Assembly (NCBI RefSeq): GCF_963677715.1
Contig: NZ_OY782495.1
Location: 992,001-1,056,000, forward strand
Length of the DNA stretch: 64,000 nucleotides
Reading direction: 5' to 3'
Source of the DNA: an uncultured Bacteroides sp.
GTDB taxonomy: Bacteria > Bacteroidota > Bacteroidia > Bacteroidales > Bacteroidaceae
Shown piece by piece: positions 56,466 to 64,000 of the stretch. Made by a program: the position numbers and the translations under genes. Numbering within the stretch: the first letter of the stretch is position 1; the number at the start of each line of letters is the position of its first letter. Under the pieces are notes generated by a model. It made no database searches. It saw only the letters and a program-made list of their open reading frames with translations, and was not told the origin of the DNA.

Positions 56466-58502
56466 TTATTCTATATTTATTTCAAACTCTTTTTCCCTGA
56501 ACCAGTTTTTACTGATTTCATTATTATCACTTTTGGGCTTCGGATCTGCTGTATTTACCTTAAATGTAGTTGGCAAGTTTACGGCATGACCAAATATCAA
56601 CGCATGTTGAGTTGGTATTGACGGTAGTCGCTTTAAGATTGTATCAGAAATATGCGGTGTTATTTGCCGAATATGCGATAAGTCTTCGGGGTTTTGAATT
56701 CGGTGAACAATAAAATTGCTACATTGAGACAAAACCGTCCGTGATAATTCACTTGGTCGTTGAGACGAAATCAACAGAAACATCCCGTACTTTCGCCCTT
56801 CTTTCGCTATTCTCTCAAAAATTCTATTGGCATCGCCAAACACTTTTCCGGATTCTGTAGAAATATACCGGTGAGCTTCTTCCAAAACAAGATTAACAGG
56901 AAATTTATTTCGGTCTTTTGTTTTTCGCAGTTTTTCAAAAATCATTCTTGACAACACACAAGATACAACTTCAACAGCTTCATCATTGGCAGAGTTCAAG
57001 TCGATTGTCGCGATTTGTGATTTTTTTACATTATTACCTACTCCTATAAACTGATTTATGAAATCAGAATATTCTGTATTAGAATCATTTTTAGTAAGAA
57101 AATTGAAATCTCCCCTATCCTTTACGCTTTTAAATCTTGTCATTAGAGAGGAACAATAATCTCTAATCTGCCTATTACCGTAGGATTCTTCAAAAAGGAT
57201 AGCAATATCTAATGCCTCTTCTAATTTGTTGAAAGAAAATTTTTGATTTGGCTGATAAGCAGGTAAGCTAAAACTATCTGATAAAAACTCATAACTATCA
57301 TCTTCATTTTTTTTCTGCAAATACTCATGCAATGCCTCAACACCAACTAATTGACCAAAATGTATAAAGAGGCAGTTGTCGATTGTACAATCTAAATGTA
57401 TTGTATTTCTACCGTCTTGATATGATAATTTCGTTTCAGAAATCTTTGTTGATAACTGAATGTTGTTGGTGTTGAATTTTTGAAGAATTGATTTTATTCT
57501 GTCTTTTTTTGACGGACTACTTGATTCATCTCTTAATATTTGAGTTATACAAGTTGCGAGAATGTGATTTTTTATACCATCAATACTTTCATCTTTGCTG
57601 AATAAGACAGCTAATGCTAATGCATTTCGCAAGATTGGTAATTGAGTTTTTTCACTTGCTTGCAGCAACAACGCCCATTCTTCAATATTTAGGAACCAAT
57701 GTGGCAATATGAATTTTATCAGTTTTCCTTCTCCTTTTTCATCAATTTCGTCAATGGTGAAATTCTTGACTTCTACATTATTGTTATTTTCCGAGATCTT
57801 GCTGAATGCTTGGCTGTATTCCCCGTTTACATCAAAAAAGACAAAAGTGCTACCGACCGCACTATATTCCGTGTATTTATATAATGTCTGCAACATAGAA
57901 GCGATAGTACAGGATTTTCCACTACCGGTATTCCCTAATACAGCGGAATGACTTCCGAAAAATCTATCTATGTCTATTTTAACATCGTAGTCTGGAAATA
58001 TACTAGACCTTCCTATCGGTAAAGAGACATAACGATTTCCGCACTGACAGCCATCAATTAGACATTCTGCTTTGTTTTGGCAGTTTGTTATCTCTGTTTT
58101 GTTTGTTTTGAAAATTATATCTAGTTCCTCTTCCTTTATATAGAGAACATCCGAATACAAAGTCGGGTATACGCTAACTCCAAAATCAAATTTCTTATTG
58201 TTTATTGTTCCAATAGGTATGACCTCTAAAAACTTTCCTGTTTGGATTTTACTCAAAATTTGTTCTGTCGGATTGGAAAAAGGGACATTCAGGTCTTTCT
58301 CACGAACTCCTGAAACTTCTGAAACCAAATAGTAGTTTTGGTATGGAACTATTACATAACTATTCAATTGAGCAAAATAATGAATATCATCGAACCCGCT
58401 CACATTGAAGTTCTCCAGTCCACTCAACAATTCTACTGAAAAGCGGTCAGAATTTATTGCGACAACTTTTCCAATAACTCGCTGTTTATCCTCCTTCGTC
58501 AT
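56466..58502 (-). CDS. HerA-family ATPase/helicase of a SIR2-HerA defence pair
   Basis: A 678-residue hexameric FtsK/HerA-type ATPase. The N-terminal HAS-barrel (about 5-60) is followed by Walker A GNTGSGKS (190-197), Walker B NLVLEEAHRY (537-546) and SSQRP (579-583). Between barrel and P-loop is an unusual cysteine cluster, CQNKAECLIDGCQCG (Cys141, 147, 152, 154), which could bind a metal. The start overlaps the SIR2 stop by 4 bases (ATGA), indicating tight coupling. SIR2-HerA pairs are known antiphage systems in which HerA assembles with SIR2 and NAD is depleted upon infection; the roles here are inferred from gene pairing and intact motifs. Confidence 0.94.
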   Translation of the reverse strand: MTKEDKQRVIGKVVAINSDRFSVELLSGLENFNVSGFDDIHYFAQLNSYVIVPYQNYYLVSEVSGVREKDLNVPFSNPTEQILSKIQTGKFLEVIPIGTINNKKFDFGVSVYPTLYSDVLYIKEEELDIIFKTNKTEITNCQNKAECLIDGCQCGNRYVSLPIGRSSIFPDYDVKIDIDRFFGSHSAVLGNTGSGKSCTIASMLQTLYKYTEYSAVGSTFVFFDVNGEYSQAFSKISENNNNVEVKNFTIDEIDEKGEGKLIKFILPHWFLNIEEWALLLQASEKTQLPILRNALALAVLFSKDESIDGIKNHILATCITQILRDESSSPSKKDRIKSILQKFNTNNIQLSTKISETKLSYQDGRNTIHLDCTIDNCLFIHFGQLVGVEALHEYLQKKNEDDSYEFLSDSFSLPAYQPNQKFSFNKLEEALDIAILFEESYGNRQIRDYCSSLMTRFKSVKDRGDFNFLTKNDSNTEYSDFINQFIGVGNNVKKSQIATIDLNSANDEAVEVVSCVLSRMIFEKLRKTKDRNKFPVNLVLEEAHRYISTESGKVFGDANRIFERIAKEGRKYGMFLLISSQRPSELSRTVLSQCSNFIVHRIQNPEDLSHIRQITPHISDTILKRLPSIPTQHALIFGHAVNLPTTFKVNTADPKPKSDNNEISKNWFREKEFEINIE

Positions 58503-59857
58503 TGTAGTAGATTTTTCAAGTTATTTATGGTTGTCTCCATTTTTTCGTCTAAATCTTCATTTGTCAAATCGGGCAGTACTTCATCAACAAATCTTTTGAA
58601 GAAGTGTAGTGGGATATAATGTTCATCATCTTTTGGAAATTCTTCGCCAATTATCCAAATTCTTGGGTCATCTAACTTTTTTAGTTCGCCTATCTTATTG
58701 TATTCGGTTGGCTCTCCTATGACAATCAATCTAAATGAAGGAATTGTAAAAGCCTGAAATATGAGATTGTTAATATGCTCATCGCTGAAGCTATAACCTA
58801 TTGTGACAAGAATATTGTTATTGACCATTAACTTCCTTTGAAGCTCACGAAACAAATCAGAGTATGGACTTCCTAAACTAGCATTGTATTTTAGGGGTGT
58901 AGGGTGTATCATAATAGTAGCCTCACCTTTCAGTTTATCAAAGGAGGCCTCTTGTATTTCCCTAACTTTAAAAAGCTTATTTTCCCCTTCTGCCTCAATC
59001 CAGTTTACAGAACCATGTATTTTGTATAAATAGAAAAAATTATCTATGACACTCCATTTTGACTGAGATAAATCCATTTTTTCAGCAAGAGCATAATTGA
59101 AAATTGTTGGATTGAAAAATTTGCAAATTCCCCCTGTAAACCCATTCACATAATGTATTCCTAATAAGTCCATTGCTTTTTCGGAATACATATCATAGTT
59201 TGTTGTGAAAATACTTAATCTTGGCAAAGTTGAGTTGCGAGAGAGTAATTTTCTATAAAATTGTTTGTATATATTCAGTACATGTTCATCCTGCTTGCTT
59301 GTTACATTATCTTCATTGAGCATTTTTTCCAGAATAAAATTCCTCGCTTCAACAATTATATGATTTATTTTGCCAGCAGTGTCTAATTTTCCAAACTCAC
59401 TTTTAGTTCCCTTCTCCTGTTGTTTCGCATCTTCCTCACCTGCATTATCTGATTTCAGTGGTTCAACTTTCGAATGATAAAAAGACAAACTATGCAATGT
59501 TGATAGAAAAGATTCAAGATTTGTTGCGAACGTTTTAGATTCAACATCTATTCGTAACTTATCCTTTAGCCACCCCCTTGCTTCTTGAAATCCAGCCAAT
59601 CCATAAAATTCTTTTGCAAGCGGTGCCATTACTGGAATTCCTATCTGTTGGTAAATATCTTCTTCGCCTTCTTTAGTTTGCTTGATTTCACAAGAAGAGC
59701 AACCACTACCTAACAAGAATGATAAATTTTTATTGTCAAGCACTTTCAGAAAAGCCTCCTTTATTTTACTTGGCTTAGAGTTATCACTAAACTCAATAGC
59801 TGGCGTTTCACTCGAAGGCAAAATATTTTCTTCCCCTTTATAGAAAAATGTACTCAT
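58499..59857 (-). CDS. SIR2-family NADase effector of a SIR2-HerA defence pair
   Basis: A 452-residue SIR2_2-type protein. NAD-binding and catalytic blocks are present: LLGSGCSS (49-55, replacing the usual GAG), FTTNYD (217-222), KIHGSVNW (279-286, catalytic His281) and TIGYSFSDEHIN (352-363). A central insertion of about 60 charged residues (near 130-190) and a C-terminal extension differ from deacetylase sirtuins. In the family, such proteins cleave NAD+ and cause abortive infection. The gene follows the XRE regulator after a single base and overlaps HerA. The motifs are complete, so activity is plausible. Confidence 0.93.
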   Translation of the reverse strand: MSTFFYKGEENILPSSETPAIEFSDNSKPSKIKEAFLKVLDNKNLSFLLGSGCSSCEIKQTKEGEEDIYQQIGIPVMAPLAKEFYGLAGFQEARGWLKDKLRIDVESKTFATNLESFLSTLHSLSFYHSKVEPLKSDNAGEEDAKQQEKGTKSEFGKLDTAGKINHIIVEARNFILEKMLNEDNVTSKQDEHVLNIYKQFYRKLLSRNSTLPRLSIFTTNYDMYSEKAMDLLGIHYVNGFTGGICKFFNPTIFNYALAEKMDLSQSKWSVIDNFFYLYKIHGSVNWIEAEGENKLFKVREIQEASFDKLKGEATIMIHPTPLKYNASLGSPYSDLFRELQRKLMVNNNILVTIGYSFSDEHINNLIFQAFTIPSFRLIVIGEPTEYNKIGELKKLDDPRIWIIGEEFPKDDEHYIPLHFFKRFVDEVLPDLTNEDLDEKMETTINNLKNLLQ

Positions 59858-59858
59858 G

Positions 59859-60146
59859 TTATTTTCTCTTTATTTGTTCTTGAACAATGTTTAATGCTTT
59901 CTGAGCTAATTCATCCTCGTTACCAATAGTTACAATAAGCTTATCTGCAAGCCAAAGGCTTAAAAGAACATTAGAGTCTGTCTCAAAAAGTTGAGCAAGT
60001 GCAATAACTTGTTCCCGTTTAGCAAAACGATCTCCACGCTCAATCTTACAATACAATGCATTATCTATTTCAAGGGCAGCAGAAACTTGGCTTTGGAGCA
60101 ATTGCTTTTCTTCACGCAACTGACGTATTTTCTCTGCAAACAACAT
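59859..60146 (-). CDS. XRE-family helix-turn-helix regulator of the SIR2-HerA operon
   Basis: A 95-residue DNA-binding protein: FAEKIRQLREEKQLLQSQV then AALEIDNALYCKIERGDRFAKREQV is a classic XRE helix-turn-helix, with the acidic/hydrophobic C-terminus probably for dimerisation. The ATG at 60146 is chosen over an in-frame GTG at 60170, because the -7 element at 60178-60185 would place the GTG at the transcript end. Its stop is one base from the SIR2 start. As first gene of the operon it probably represses or tunes expression of the toxic SIR2. Confidence 0.9.
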   Translation of the reverse strand: MLFAEKIRQLREEKQLLQSQVSAALEIDNALYCKIERGDRFAKREQVIALAQLFETDSNVLLSLWLADKLIVTIGNEDELAQKALNIVQEQIKRK

Positions 60147-60177
60147 CTTTGATAGTATTTGACTTGACACAATTCGA

Positions 60178-60185
60178 CAAATTTA
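60178..60185 (-). promoter_or_regulatory. -7 element of the XRE-SIR2-HerA operon
   Basis: The minus strand reads TAAATTTG, a perfect TAnnTTTG match 32 bp upstream of the chosen XRE start. Confidence 0.45.
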
Positions 60186-60252
60186 CTAAATATTTGAGAA
60201 ACAGTAGTCGTGTGTGGTAAAAAAGTTATCAACATCATATATATACATAAGC

Positions 60253-60288
60253 ATTCTTCTTGTTTTTACGGGTAAAAACAGGAAGAAT
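60253..60288. repeat. 17-bp inverted repeat upstream of the defence operon
   Basis: ATTCTTCTTGTTTTTAC (60253-60269) and GTAAAAACAGGAAGAAT (60272-60288) match as an inverted repeat with one mismatch and a 2-bp centre. Located about 70 bp upstream of the XRE promoter, it could be an operator or a cruciform; the rest of 60186-60520 shows no gene. Confidence 0.55.
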
Positions 60289-60520
60289 TCAAAAGAATAT
60301 CGTCCTGTTTTATCCTTCATACCCCCCTTCATATTTTTCCCCTTTTACATTTTGTAAACATCTCTTCTATGGAAAGAATGAATAAGGCAACACTTTTGCG
60401 GGAAATACTACCCGAAGCGTAGCGTAGGTGTGGAGATTTATCGTAAAAACCGTTTGCGGCTTGGTGTTGACGTTTTATTCTTGGAATATACCTTTGTTTG
60501 CCAAAGGAAAAAGGAGTTCA

Positions 60521-61476
60521 TCAGCCTATCCTTCTGCCTTTCTTCTTTTTCTTGACTTTTTTAAGTGGCTGTTCATCTTCCGGATTAGGATTGCCAATAT
60601 CCGTTGCGGTGGGAAGTATGGAAAATAAGGAAGAGAGAACGTTTTGTCCGCTATGACTAATCGACTGTCCGGCTGTCTGGTCGTTTGACTGGTCAAACGT
60701 TTGAACGTTTGGCTGTGTGTCCGTACCAACGTTGGTACGCTCTTGCTTTTTACTATTATCTATTTCAGATACTAAAGACTTTTGGGATTGCTTTAATTCT
60801 TGCTCCTGCATCTGCAATTTGTCTTTTATGCTGCCGTTCTTCATCGTATTGCAGTACATAAATGTTTCTTGCAAATCTCGTTGATAGTAAAATAGTCTAT
60901 CAAAACCTACTTCTGCTTGCTGAAACAAGTTCGTTCTGTCGAAGCCGCCTTTGATTGCTCCCTTCTTTGTGTTTTTATGGTTGGTGAGTGGCGATAGCTT
61001 CTTTTATTCGACTGGTCTTTCCGACTGACAATCAAATGGCAGTGCATATTCAACTCATTATCTGACCTGTTGCGATCAAAATGGATTTTACCATAGAATT
61101 TTATATCTTCTGCGGATAATCCCTTGTTGAAGTTCTTGGCGCATTCGGGAATAAAGACTTCTCGAATATAGCATTTCATGCCTTCGGCTTGTTCCTGCTC
61201 TGTTCGCCCCATCGTTTTCAGTTCCTTTTCTGACGGGCTGACGTGTATTGCATAGAATTTGGCATCTGTCTTTAGGAGTTGACCGATACTCGAGTCAATA
61301 TCCTCAATAACTTGGGCTTTATACAGATTCTCTTCCGTCAGATTGAAGAAGCCTTCGGTATAAATACCTTTCTCCATGCGCTCTAAATCCTCATGCTCTA
61401 AATAATTTGCCAACTGTCGGCAACCTCCGGCATTGTTATATGTCCCTTTGGAGGGTGGTGGAAAGTCGATGTTCAT
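60521..61476 (-). pseudogene. BtgB/DUF5712-like relaxase (mobilisation protein), frameshifted
   Basis: The N-terminal part (61476-60907) encodes 189 residues with the relaxase start MNIDFPPPSKGTYNNAGGCR and a HUH-type motif LNMHCHLIVSRKD. At about 60976 the frame is lost: the present frame goes RHSPTIKTQRRE and stops, whereas the next frame gives LTNHKNTKKGAIKGGFD, the expected family continuation, through to 60521 (QAEVGFDRLFYYQRDLQETF, then a Lys-rich end). The lesion looks like loss of 7 bases (or 1). Without frameshifting the relaxase is inactive, so mobilisation would depend on another element. It starts 4 bp after the BtgA-like gene. Confidence 0.8.
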
Positions 61477-61480
61477 TCTA

Positions 61481-62098
61481 TTACTCGTTTATCAAGTTGA
61501 TAATTTCAGCCTTTAGGTTCTCTTTTCGCTTGCCGTCCATAACCCCACAAGCAGCCAGCTCGGAATAGAGACCAATCAGATTTAACAACTTCGCTGTATT
61601 GCGATTCTGACTCTGTTGTAATGATTTTGATAGTCGTTCTACGGATTGAGTATTGCCATCTAAAATTCGAGCCTGATTATTTATAACCTCTGCTTGTCTG
61701 CCAAAATGTTCATCCAGTTTTTTAAGAACCTGAATTAGGATATTTTTTGAGTTCTCATTTTCCAAGTCCAGCTTCTCCGAAAGCATTTTGACAACCAGAT
61801 CAAACTTGGTGGCTATCGAATGAGTTGCCCGAATCATTGGATTCAGTTCCTTTTCTTCAAAGTGGCGGATAAAACGTATCAGGTCATCCTGCCGTTTGTT
61901 TATCTTCGCTAATTCCGTTTTTACAGATTCGGGAGGTTCGGACGGATTGATACATGCCTTATCCATATACTCGAAAGCAAGCTTTACGATCTCTCCTTTT
62001 TTCAGATTGTATCGCTTGCAAAGCTTATCTATCTGGCGATTGGTGGAGTGGTCAATTCCAATCGTCGTTAATGTTGTTTTATTCTTATTCTGTGCCAT
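61481..62098 (-). CDS. BtgA/BfmA-family mobilisation accessory protein
   Basis: A 205-residue protein. The N-terminal ribbon-helix-helix-like segment (TTIGIDHSTNRQIDKLCKRY then LKKGEIVKLAFEYMD, about 10-50) would bind the transfer origin. The remainder is helical and coiled-coil-like (SEKLDLENENSKNILIQVLK; SVERLSKSLQQSQNRN). This matches the small partner of BtgB-type relaxases in Bacteroides mobilisable elements. The broken relaxase gene follows after 4 bp. Palindrome-rich DNA upstream (62171-62268) is a candidate oriT for it. Confidence 0.8.
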   Translation of the reverse strand: MAQNKNKTTLTTIGIDHSTNRQIDKLCKRYNLKKGEIVKLAFEYMDKACINPSEPPESVKTELAKINKRQDDLIRFIRHFEEKELNPMIRATHSIATKFDLVVKMLSEKLDLENENSKNILIQVLKKLDEHFGRQAEVINNQARILDGNTQSVERLSKSLQQSQNRNTAKLLNLIGLYSELAACGVMDGKRKENLKAEIINLINE

Positions 62099-62170
62099 AT
62101 TATAACTTTTTTATAAGAAATCATTTTATTAATCGCTTAACCAATAAATCTTTAGCTATTATTCTTATAC

Positions 62171-62268
62171 GAGTTTTTATAAAACTCACTTTTAATATCT
62201 TGCTGATTAACAGCAAGTAACCCCGTAGGGCAAGAGGATAGAACAGGACTTGTCCAGTTCCCTCTTGC
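62171..62268. other. Cluster of three palindromes upstream of the mobilisation genes, candidate oriT
   Basis: GAGTTTT-TAT-AAAACTC (62171-62187), CTTGCTG-ATTAA-CAGCAAG (62199-62217) and a long nested hairpin with outer arms GCAAGAGG (62230-62237) and CCTCTTGC (62261-62268), containing GAAC/GTTC and GGAC/GTCC inner pairs. The cluster lies between the ATPase and BtgA-like genes, where a nick site is expected; the last hairpin could also be a terminator. Confidence 0.5.
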
Positions 62269-62306
62269 TACATTGCTCGCGAACAGGGAGCCATTGAAAT
62301 GAAAGC

Positions 62307-63032
62307 TTAAACTCGACGGCTTTCACCATTCAAAGTGATAAAATTAAACATCACTTTGAGACGGTCGCCGATCATTCCACCATAGAACTCATCGGATGAA
62401 AGTGTAGCAAAAGTGAAGTTCGTGGTGCCATGTGTTACGACTCCAACATCGCTTCTCAAACTCAACAATTCGGATATGGGTCGGCTTATGTTTCCATAAT
62501 CCTGAACCGTTTTGGATTCTCGTCCAAATTCATCTATAATTAATGGACGTCGAGCAAATGCGCTTGCCGATTGCTTTACAATTTGCTCCTGCAATTCCAC
62601 AGACTTGATAAACGTAAACAGAGGCTGATTCAGAAAAAACCTTCTCGAAATATGATTGTGGAGCAATGAATAGGTTTCAAGAAGAATTGTTTTCCCACAA
62701 CCGTATTTTCCTTGCAGCATAATACCTTTGTCCAAATCGCCGGAGAAAGCAGAATCGTTGGTTATATAGCAATAGAGTTGATCTATTATTGGCTCGTTAT
62801 TTTTGTCAATGACAAAATTCTTTGCCTGATTGCGATTGTGCAAACAAATTGTACCAAACTCACAAAACAAACTCTGAAAGTCAGCATAAGCCAGTGGCAG
62901 AGGCAAACGCAACTTCCGCATCTTTTCTTTTTCATGGGCGACTATCTTCTGAGCATCCTTCCGCAATGCCTGAAAGAATTGCTGATTAGTCGAAATCACT
63001 TCCCGTATAGACAAATCCTTTCTTTTTTCCAT
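62307..63032 (-). CDS. DnaC/IstB-like ATPase (replication or helicase-loader type)
   Basis: A 241-residue AAA+ ATPase with Walker A MLQGKYGCGKTILLE (about 104-118), Walker B RPLIIDEFGRE (about 163-173) and a sensor-like THGTTNFTF segment. This resembles DnaC-type helicase loaders found in mobilisable elements and plasmids. Its start overlaps the upstream gene by 47 bases in another frame. With that small Rep-like protein it probably supports replication of the excised circle. No membrane or nuclease motifs are seen. Confidence 0.75.
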   Translation of the reverse strand: MEKRKDLSIREVISTNQQFFQALRKDAQKIVAHEKEKMRKLRLPLPLAYADFQSLFCEFGTICLHNRNQAKNFVIDKNNEPIIDQLYCYITNDSAFSGDLDKGIMLQGKYGCGKTILLETYSLLHNHISRRFFLNQPLFTFIKSVELQEQIVKQSASAFARRPLIIDEFGRESKTVQDYGNISRPISELLSLRSDVGVVTHGTTNFTFATLSSDEFYGGMIGDRLKVMFNFITLNGESRRV

Positions 63033-63378
63033 AAGAATTTATATTAGAATTTTTGTCTTTAGTCTTAATATTATAGGGTGAGGGTTTAAGGTTGGACTTA
63101 GGTGCTAAAATCTGATACTTAGTTTTGATCCTATGTCCGCCCCCAGAAACATAATCTAACAGACCGGCTGTCTTTAGTCGGTCGCGTGAAGATTTCAGAA
63201 CATCCAAAGATATATTCGCATTGGCCGTCAATCGTTTGTTGGAACATTCTATCCATTCCGCCCAATAGGAACGGTTAGTTAAATGCACCAAGAAGAAATA
63301 CAATCGAGTATCGTGCCCGCTGAAGTTTTCCTGTTCGTCCACTCGCCAAAAATTAGCTAACAAGTCGAACAAGTTCAT
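62986..63378 (-). CDS. Small winged-helix-like protein, possible replication protein
   Basis: A 130-residue protein of uncertain function. The body (YFFLVHLTNRSYWAEWIECS, then LTANANISLDVLKSSRDRLK and TAGLLDYVSGGGHRIKTKYQ) resembles the winged-helix replication-initiator or DnaD-like N-domains of gut mobile elements, ending in a basic linker (KTKDKNSNINSYGKKKGF). It overlaps the HTH gene by 4 bases upstream and the ATPase gene by 47 bases downstream, so the three are one transcription unit. Confidence 0.65.
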   Translation of the reverse strand: MNLFDLLANFWRVDEQENFSGHDTRLYFFLVHLTNRSYWAEWIECSNKRLTANANISLDVLKSSRDRLKTAGLLDYVSGGGHRIKTKYQILAPKSNLKPSPYNIKTKDKNSNINSYGKKKGFVYTGSDFD

Positions 63379-63725
63379 TTCCGTATATTTCTACGCTTGT
63401 TGTATTCTGCCTCCGCTTCGGATTCTATCTCCTGCAAGGTTTTCTTTTTACCTTTGGAAATCCATTCGAGTAGTTCATCCTCAAAGAAATAGAGTTTCTT
63501 GCCGCTCTTGTAACAGGGAATCATCCGTTTGCGCACAAGAGCATACACGGTAGGCTTCGCTTTGCCGATAATCCGGCAAGCTTCTTCAATGTCAATTGGA
63601 ATTTGTTTCTGGAGAACAACAGGTGTTTGCTCCTTCTCTACTAAAGATTTGATTTCAGCTAGCTCGCTGACCAAATGCGCTACTGCCTTGGGCAGATTTT
63701 CAAAAGAAATTTCGTTTGCTTCCAT
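63375..63725 (-). CDS. Helix-turn-helix (HTH_17) excisionase-like DNA-binding protein
   Basis: A 116-residue protein. A helical N-terminus (about 1-40) is followed by a MerR/excisionase-like helix-turn-helix: IDIEEACRIIGKAKPTVYAL then VRKRMIPCYKSGKKLYFFED and ELLEWISKGKKKT. This is the usual small regulator/Xis gene of Bacteroides mobilisable units. It is the first gene of the replication/mobilisation block seen here and overlaps the next by 4 bases. A hairpin and direct repeats lie 40-90 bp upstream and may be its binding sites. Confidence 0.85.
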   Translation of the reverse strand: MEANEISFENLPKAVAHLVSELAEIKSLVEKEQTPVVLQKQIPIDIEEACRIIGKAKPTVYALVRKRMIPCYKSGKKLYFFEDELLEWISKGKKKTLQEIESEAEAEYNKRRNIRK

Positions 63726-63764
63726 ATTTTATCGTTATTAATAAATATGGTGCAAATAAAAATA

Positions 63765-63825
63765 GTGTTTCTGCGGTGTCTGGGTGACACTGGAGAAACA
63801 CTTAGAAAACACTTAAAGTGGTGAT
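63765..63825. repeat. Nested hairpin and direct repeats upstream of the excisionase-like gene
   Basis: GTGTTTCT (63765-63772) pairs with AGAAACAC (63794-63801), and inside it GTGTC (63776-63780) pairs with GACAC (63786-63790). AGAAACACTT is immediately followed by AGAAAACACTT, a near-exact tandem repeat. This arrangement suits regulator or recombinase arm binding. Confidence 0.5.
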
Positions 63826-63868
63826 ATTTTGTGCTTGTTACTGCTTTGAGGTTGCAGAGAATGTATAT

Positions 63869-64000
63869 TTACTGCCTAACATTTGATGCTGACGTTTTCC
63901 GCCCAGCATCAATGAGAATGACATTGGGTTTATTTTCTATTTTAAGTTCTTTAAGTATTTTATTGACACTCCTTAGTTCTCTGTTGTCAAAATACAAAAT
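63869..64000 (-). CDS. C-terminal end of an unrecognised protein running in from beyond the window
   Basis: The frame is open from the right edge for 43 codons (ILYFDNRELRSVNKILKELK, then PNVILIDAGRKTSASNVRQ) and stops with TAA at 63871-63869. The composition is protein-like, but I do not recognise a family. It is collinear with the mobilisation block. Confidence 0.5.
   Translation of the reverse strand: MLYFDNRELRSVNKILKELKIENKPNVILIDAGRKTSASNVRQ

Noticed and set aside
60521-60928. Separate small gene beginning TTG at 60928
   Set aside because: It continues the relaxase in the shifted frame (QAEVGFDRLF follows naturally after KGGFDRTN); treated as the 3' part of a frameshifted gene.
1-64000. 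rRNA, tRNA, riboswitch or insertion sequence genes
   Set aside because: I looked for conserved rRNA/tRNA segments and transposase motifs on both strands and saw none that I could support.

Overview
The window reads as a Bacteroides (gut Bacteroidota) chromosome. It has two SusC/SusD polysaccharide utilisation loci (PULs) driven by ECF sigma/FecR pairs, part of a hybrid two-component sensor, TAnnTTTG-type -7 promoter elements, weak Shine-Dalgarno signals, and a BtgA/BtgB-type mobilisable element at the right end.

Layout. 1-14.8 kb: PUL 1, all on the minus strand, read as ECF sigma, FecR, SusC (with STN domain), SusD, GH31, GH127, followed by a hybrid two-component sensor cut by the window edge. 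14.9-26.2 kb: housekeeping and regulatory genes, namely a TrkH/TrkA-type potassium transporter, TrpB2, a FecI/FecR module whose partner has an STN domain but no TonB barrel, endonuclease IV and an AGCS symporter. 26.4-48.4 kb: PUL 2, a 22-kb minus-strand run of sigma, FecR, SusC, SusD, GH35, GH20, GH29, GH3, GH92, GH125 and GH2. These activities together suit exo-trimming of complex N-glycans, and the GH3/GH29/GH35 set would fit plant-type N-glycans. 48.8-51 kb: a flavin reductase-like protein and a hexapeptide acetyltransferase, divergent from an AraC regulator. 51.2-64 kb: accessory DNA, consisting of a tyrosine recombinase, a DUF262-HNH nuclease, an EcoRI-family adenine methyltransferase, a truncated AlbA_2/Schlafen-like ATP-binding protein, HerA, SIR2 and an XRE regulator (SIR2-HerA is a known antiphage pair), then a mobilisation and replication block (broken BtgB-like relaxase, BtgA-like protein, ATPase, Rep-like protein, excisionase-like HTH).

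Main discovery. The 3' end of the EcoRI-family methyltransferase lies in what looks like an invertible cassette. A perfect 19-bp inverted repeat (53574-53592 and 53943-53961) flanks 350 bp that hold two alternative C-termini tail to tail: the expressed one on the minus strand and a silent one on the plus strand. Their stop codons abut exactly at 53740/53741. Inversion would join the silent tail in frame, because the repeat encodes the shared residues FEILGIT. A tyrosine recombinase is encoded two genes away. I infer a switchable restriction-modification locus.

Other points of note. Candidate plus-strand antisense small RNAs with intrinsic terminators lie just upstream of both susC genes. Hairpins lie between susD and the first hydrolase in both PULs. 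A single in-frame TAA removes the winged-helix end of the Schlafen-like protein. A frameshift in the relaxase can be explained by loss of one copy of a 7-bp tandem repeat. No rRNA, tRNA or CRISPR array was seen.
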